Shown: positions 43,038 to 47,321 of the stretch, in pieces
Layout of the letters: the number at the start of each line of letters is the position of its first letter
Numbering within the stretch: the stretch's first letter is position 1
Assembly: GCF_002994635.1 (NCBI RefSeq)
Contig: NZ_PVNL01000040.1
Coordinates: forward strand, 1 to 47,321
Length of the DNA stretch: 47,321 bases
From: Enhygromyxa salina
Lineage (GTDB): Bacteria > Myxococcota_A > Polyangia > Nannocystales > Nannocystaceae
Reading direction: 5' to 3'
Made by a program: the position numbers and the translations under genes
Notes under the pieces: model-generated
Seen by the model: only the letters and a program-made list of their open reading frames with translations
Databases searched by the model: none
Told to the model about the DNA's origin: nothing

Positions 43038-44276
43038 TTAAGCGCATACGGCGCGGAATGCGTCTAGCGCGCCGTCCACGACGGGCGGATCGACGCACAT
43101 CGCCAGCCGCAGGTGCCCGGGGACACCAAACGCCACGCCAGGCACGACCAGCGCCCGCTGCTCGCGAAGCTGGTGGGTCAGCGTGACATCGGCGGCCTCG
43201 CCCAGCGACTCGCGCAGCGAGGGGGGCAGGCGCGGAAACAGGAAGAACCCGGCCTGTGGGGCGGGCAGCTCGAACCCGAGCTCGCGCAGCCCGGCGGCCA
43301 TCTTGTGGCAGTTGGCGGCGTAGACCTGGACCTCGACGCGCCCGCCGGGCTGGCCGAGGACCTTGGGCAGGACCCGCTGCATCAGCGCGGGCGCGTTGAC
43401 GAAGCCCAGGGTCCGGTTGCAGAACGTGACAGCGCGGTGCAGGAGCTCACGACCGCGCGCCTCGGGGCTGATGATCAGGTAGCCGATGCGCTCGCCAGCC
43501 AGGCCGAGATCTTTGCTGTGGCTGGTGACCAGCACGGTGTTGGGCCAGCGCCCGAGCATGGAGGGCACGGTCGCCGCGCGCTCGTCGTGGACCAGATCTC
43601 GGTACGGCGAGTCCTCGATCACCCACAGCGGGCGGGGGAGCGCGAGCTTGGTGAGCCGCGCGGCGAGCTGGTCGAGCGAGGCGGCGCTGTAGATGGTTCC
43701 GGTCGGGTTGTTGGGCGAGTTGAGCAGCAGAATGCGCGCGCTGGCGGGATCTCGTGTGATCGCCGCCTCGATCGCGTCGAGGTCGAGCTCGAAGCCGGGC
43801 GCGGTTGGAACCGGGACCAGCGTGGCTCCGTGGTTCGCGCAGTAGTGCTCGTACTCGGAGAAGAACGGGGCGGGGACCAGCACGCGGTCGCCGTCGTCGA
43901 CGATCGACTTGAGCAGCACGTTGATCGCCCCGGCCGCACCCACGGTCATGGTCACGTCGTGGGCCTCGAGCCCGGTGATCCCGTAGCGCGCGCCCTCACG
44001 CTGCGCGATGAACTCGCGGACCTCCAGGAACCCGCTGTTGGTCATGTAGCGGTGCATGCCCGCGGGCTCGTCGCGCAGGGTCTCGACGATCGCCTGGGCC
44101 CACAGCTCGGGCGGCTCGAGGCTCGGGTTACCGAGGGATAGATCCCAGACGGGACCGCCGCCGTCGGCCCGCAGCTGGCGGCCAAGCTCGAACATGCGGC
44201 GGGTCCAGGACTCATGCTGGCCGAGAATGCAGTCGGCGATGCGGGTCGAGAGGACATCGCGCTCTGGTTGCGTCAC
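43038..44276 (-). CDS. Class I/II PLP-dependent aminotransferase
   Basis: 412 aa of fold type I. Visible are LSLGNPSLEPP (45-55), the conserved NSPNNPTGT (186-194), EDSPYRDLV (221-229) and the PLP-binding Lys255 in TSHSKDLGLAGERIGY. The C-terminal Arg-containing segment GVPGHLRLAMC (substrate carboxylate) is present. The substrate cannot be read from the sequence; aspartate-type or broad-specificity transamination is likely. It is divergent from sucA with an 89-base shared gap. Confidence 0.94.
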   Translation of the reverse strand: MTQPERDVLSTRIADCILGQHESWTRRMFELGRQLRADGGGPVWDLSLGNPSLEPPELWAQAIVETLRDEPAGMHRYMTNSGFLEVREFIAQREGARYGITGLEAHDVTMTVGAAGAINVLLKSIVDDGDRVLVPAPFFSEYEHYCANHGATLVPVPTAPGFELDLDAIEAAITRDPASARILLLNSPNNPTGTIYSAASLDQLAARLTKLALPRPLWVIEDSPYRDLVHDERAATVPSMLGRWPNTVLVTSHSKDLGLAGERIGYLIISPEARGRELLHRAVTFCNRTLGFVNAPALMQRVLPKVLGQPGGRVEVQVYAANCHKMAAGLRELGFELPAPQAGFFLFPRLPPSLRESLGEAADVTLTHQLREQRALVVPGVAFGVPGHLRLAMCVDPPVVDGALDAFRAVCA

Positions 44277-44365
44277 TGGGGCACACTAACACGGTCTGGA
44301 TTCGCGTAACTGAGTGCCGTTGGGTGTGGGAGGGCCGCACGACAAGCTGTACACTCCGCGCACGC

Positions 44366-47131
<2,766 letters not shown>

Positions 47132-47170
47132 GCTTGCCCAGGCATCCCCCAACCCCACGAGATCATCATC

Positions 47171-47321
47171 ATGGCAACCATCCAAGTCCCTGCCCTCGGA
47201 GAGTCCATCACCGAAGCGATCGTCGCCAAGTGGCTGAAGAAGCCCGGCGACAGCGTGAGCGCCGACGAGCCGATCGTCGAGCTCGAGACCGACAAGATCA
47301 CCGTCGAGGTGCCCGCTCCCG
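47171..47321 (+). CDS. sucB: Dihydrolipoyl succinyltransferase (E2), 3' truncated
   Basis: ATG 47171 starts the usual lipoyl domain: [20 protein letters not shown], then [20 protein letters not shown] with the lipoylated Lys in ETDKITVE. Only 50 codons fit before the window edge. It follows sucA directly on the same strand. Confidence 0.97.
   Translation, partial: MATIQVPALGESITEAIVAKWLKKPGDSVSADEPIVELETDKITVEVPAP

Overview
The window looks like chromosomal DNA from a GC-rich myxobacterium, most likely of the Nannocystineae (Nannocystis/Plesiocystis/Enhygromyxa type). The main reasons are several secreted lipoproteins with long Gly-Asp 'GDGDGD' linkers, a Ser/Thr kinase with a C-terminal TPR-like sensor, a TIGR02996-domain protein, an ECF sigma factor, a DUF4157 protein and eukaryote-like domains (SET, lysyl oxidase, HPF1-like, CAP). 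All assignments come from reading the translations and motifs; no database search was run.

Layout. 1-720: 3' end of a GD-linker protein. 888-3761 (-): Ser/Thr kinase, divergent from 3914-11782 (+), a tightly packed operon. That operon holds a 44-residue double-glycine peptide precursor, a hairpin, an unrecognised 399-aa protein with a His cluster, a SelO/YdiU-like pseudokinase, a GAF-HlyD fusion adaptor, a C39-peptidase ABC exporter and a second HlyD-type lipoprotein adaptor. The last four genes overlap by the 4-base ATGA pattern. It reads as a ribosomally made, leader-cleaved and exported peptide system whose candidate modifying enzyme is SelO-like. This is the best candidate for an undescribed system here.

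11.8-17 kb: accessory stretch with a small secreted protein, an ECF sigma factor ending in a pentanucleotide repeat, a HEAT-like protein, a TIGR02996 protein, a SnoaL-like protein, a LuxR regulator and an orphan DUF4157 (HELTH) protein. 17.3-20.0 kb: three overlapping genes, SET / GNAT-nitrilase fusion / SET. 20.1-20.3 kb: tandem and dispersed repeats. 20.3-25.6 kb (-): HPF1-like protein, a divergent LigA and a large lipoprotein with a clear terminator. 25.9-27.7 kb: A-type Fe-S carrier, a roughly 0.9-kb palindromic cluster of 113-bp repeats, then a NUDIX CoA-pyrophosphatase-like gene.

27.8-38.2 kb: lipoproteins (one CAP-domain, one TPR, one lysyl-oxidase-like), QueG, a di-heme propeller lipoprotein, RecQ, and a group II intron domain V/VI remnant that ends just before a GD-lipoprotein start codon. 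38.2-43.0 kb (-): Rpn-like nuclease, two tandem beta-barrel paralogues and a two-gene unit with a coiled-coil protein. 43.0-47.3 kb: class I/II aminotransferase divergent from sucA and the start of sucB, which is core metabolism.
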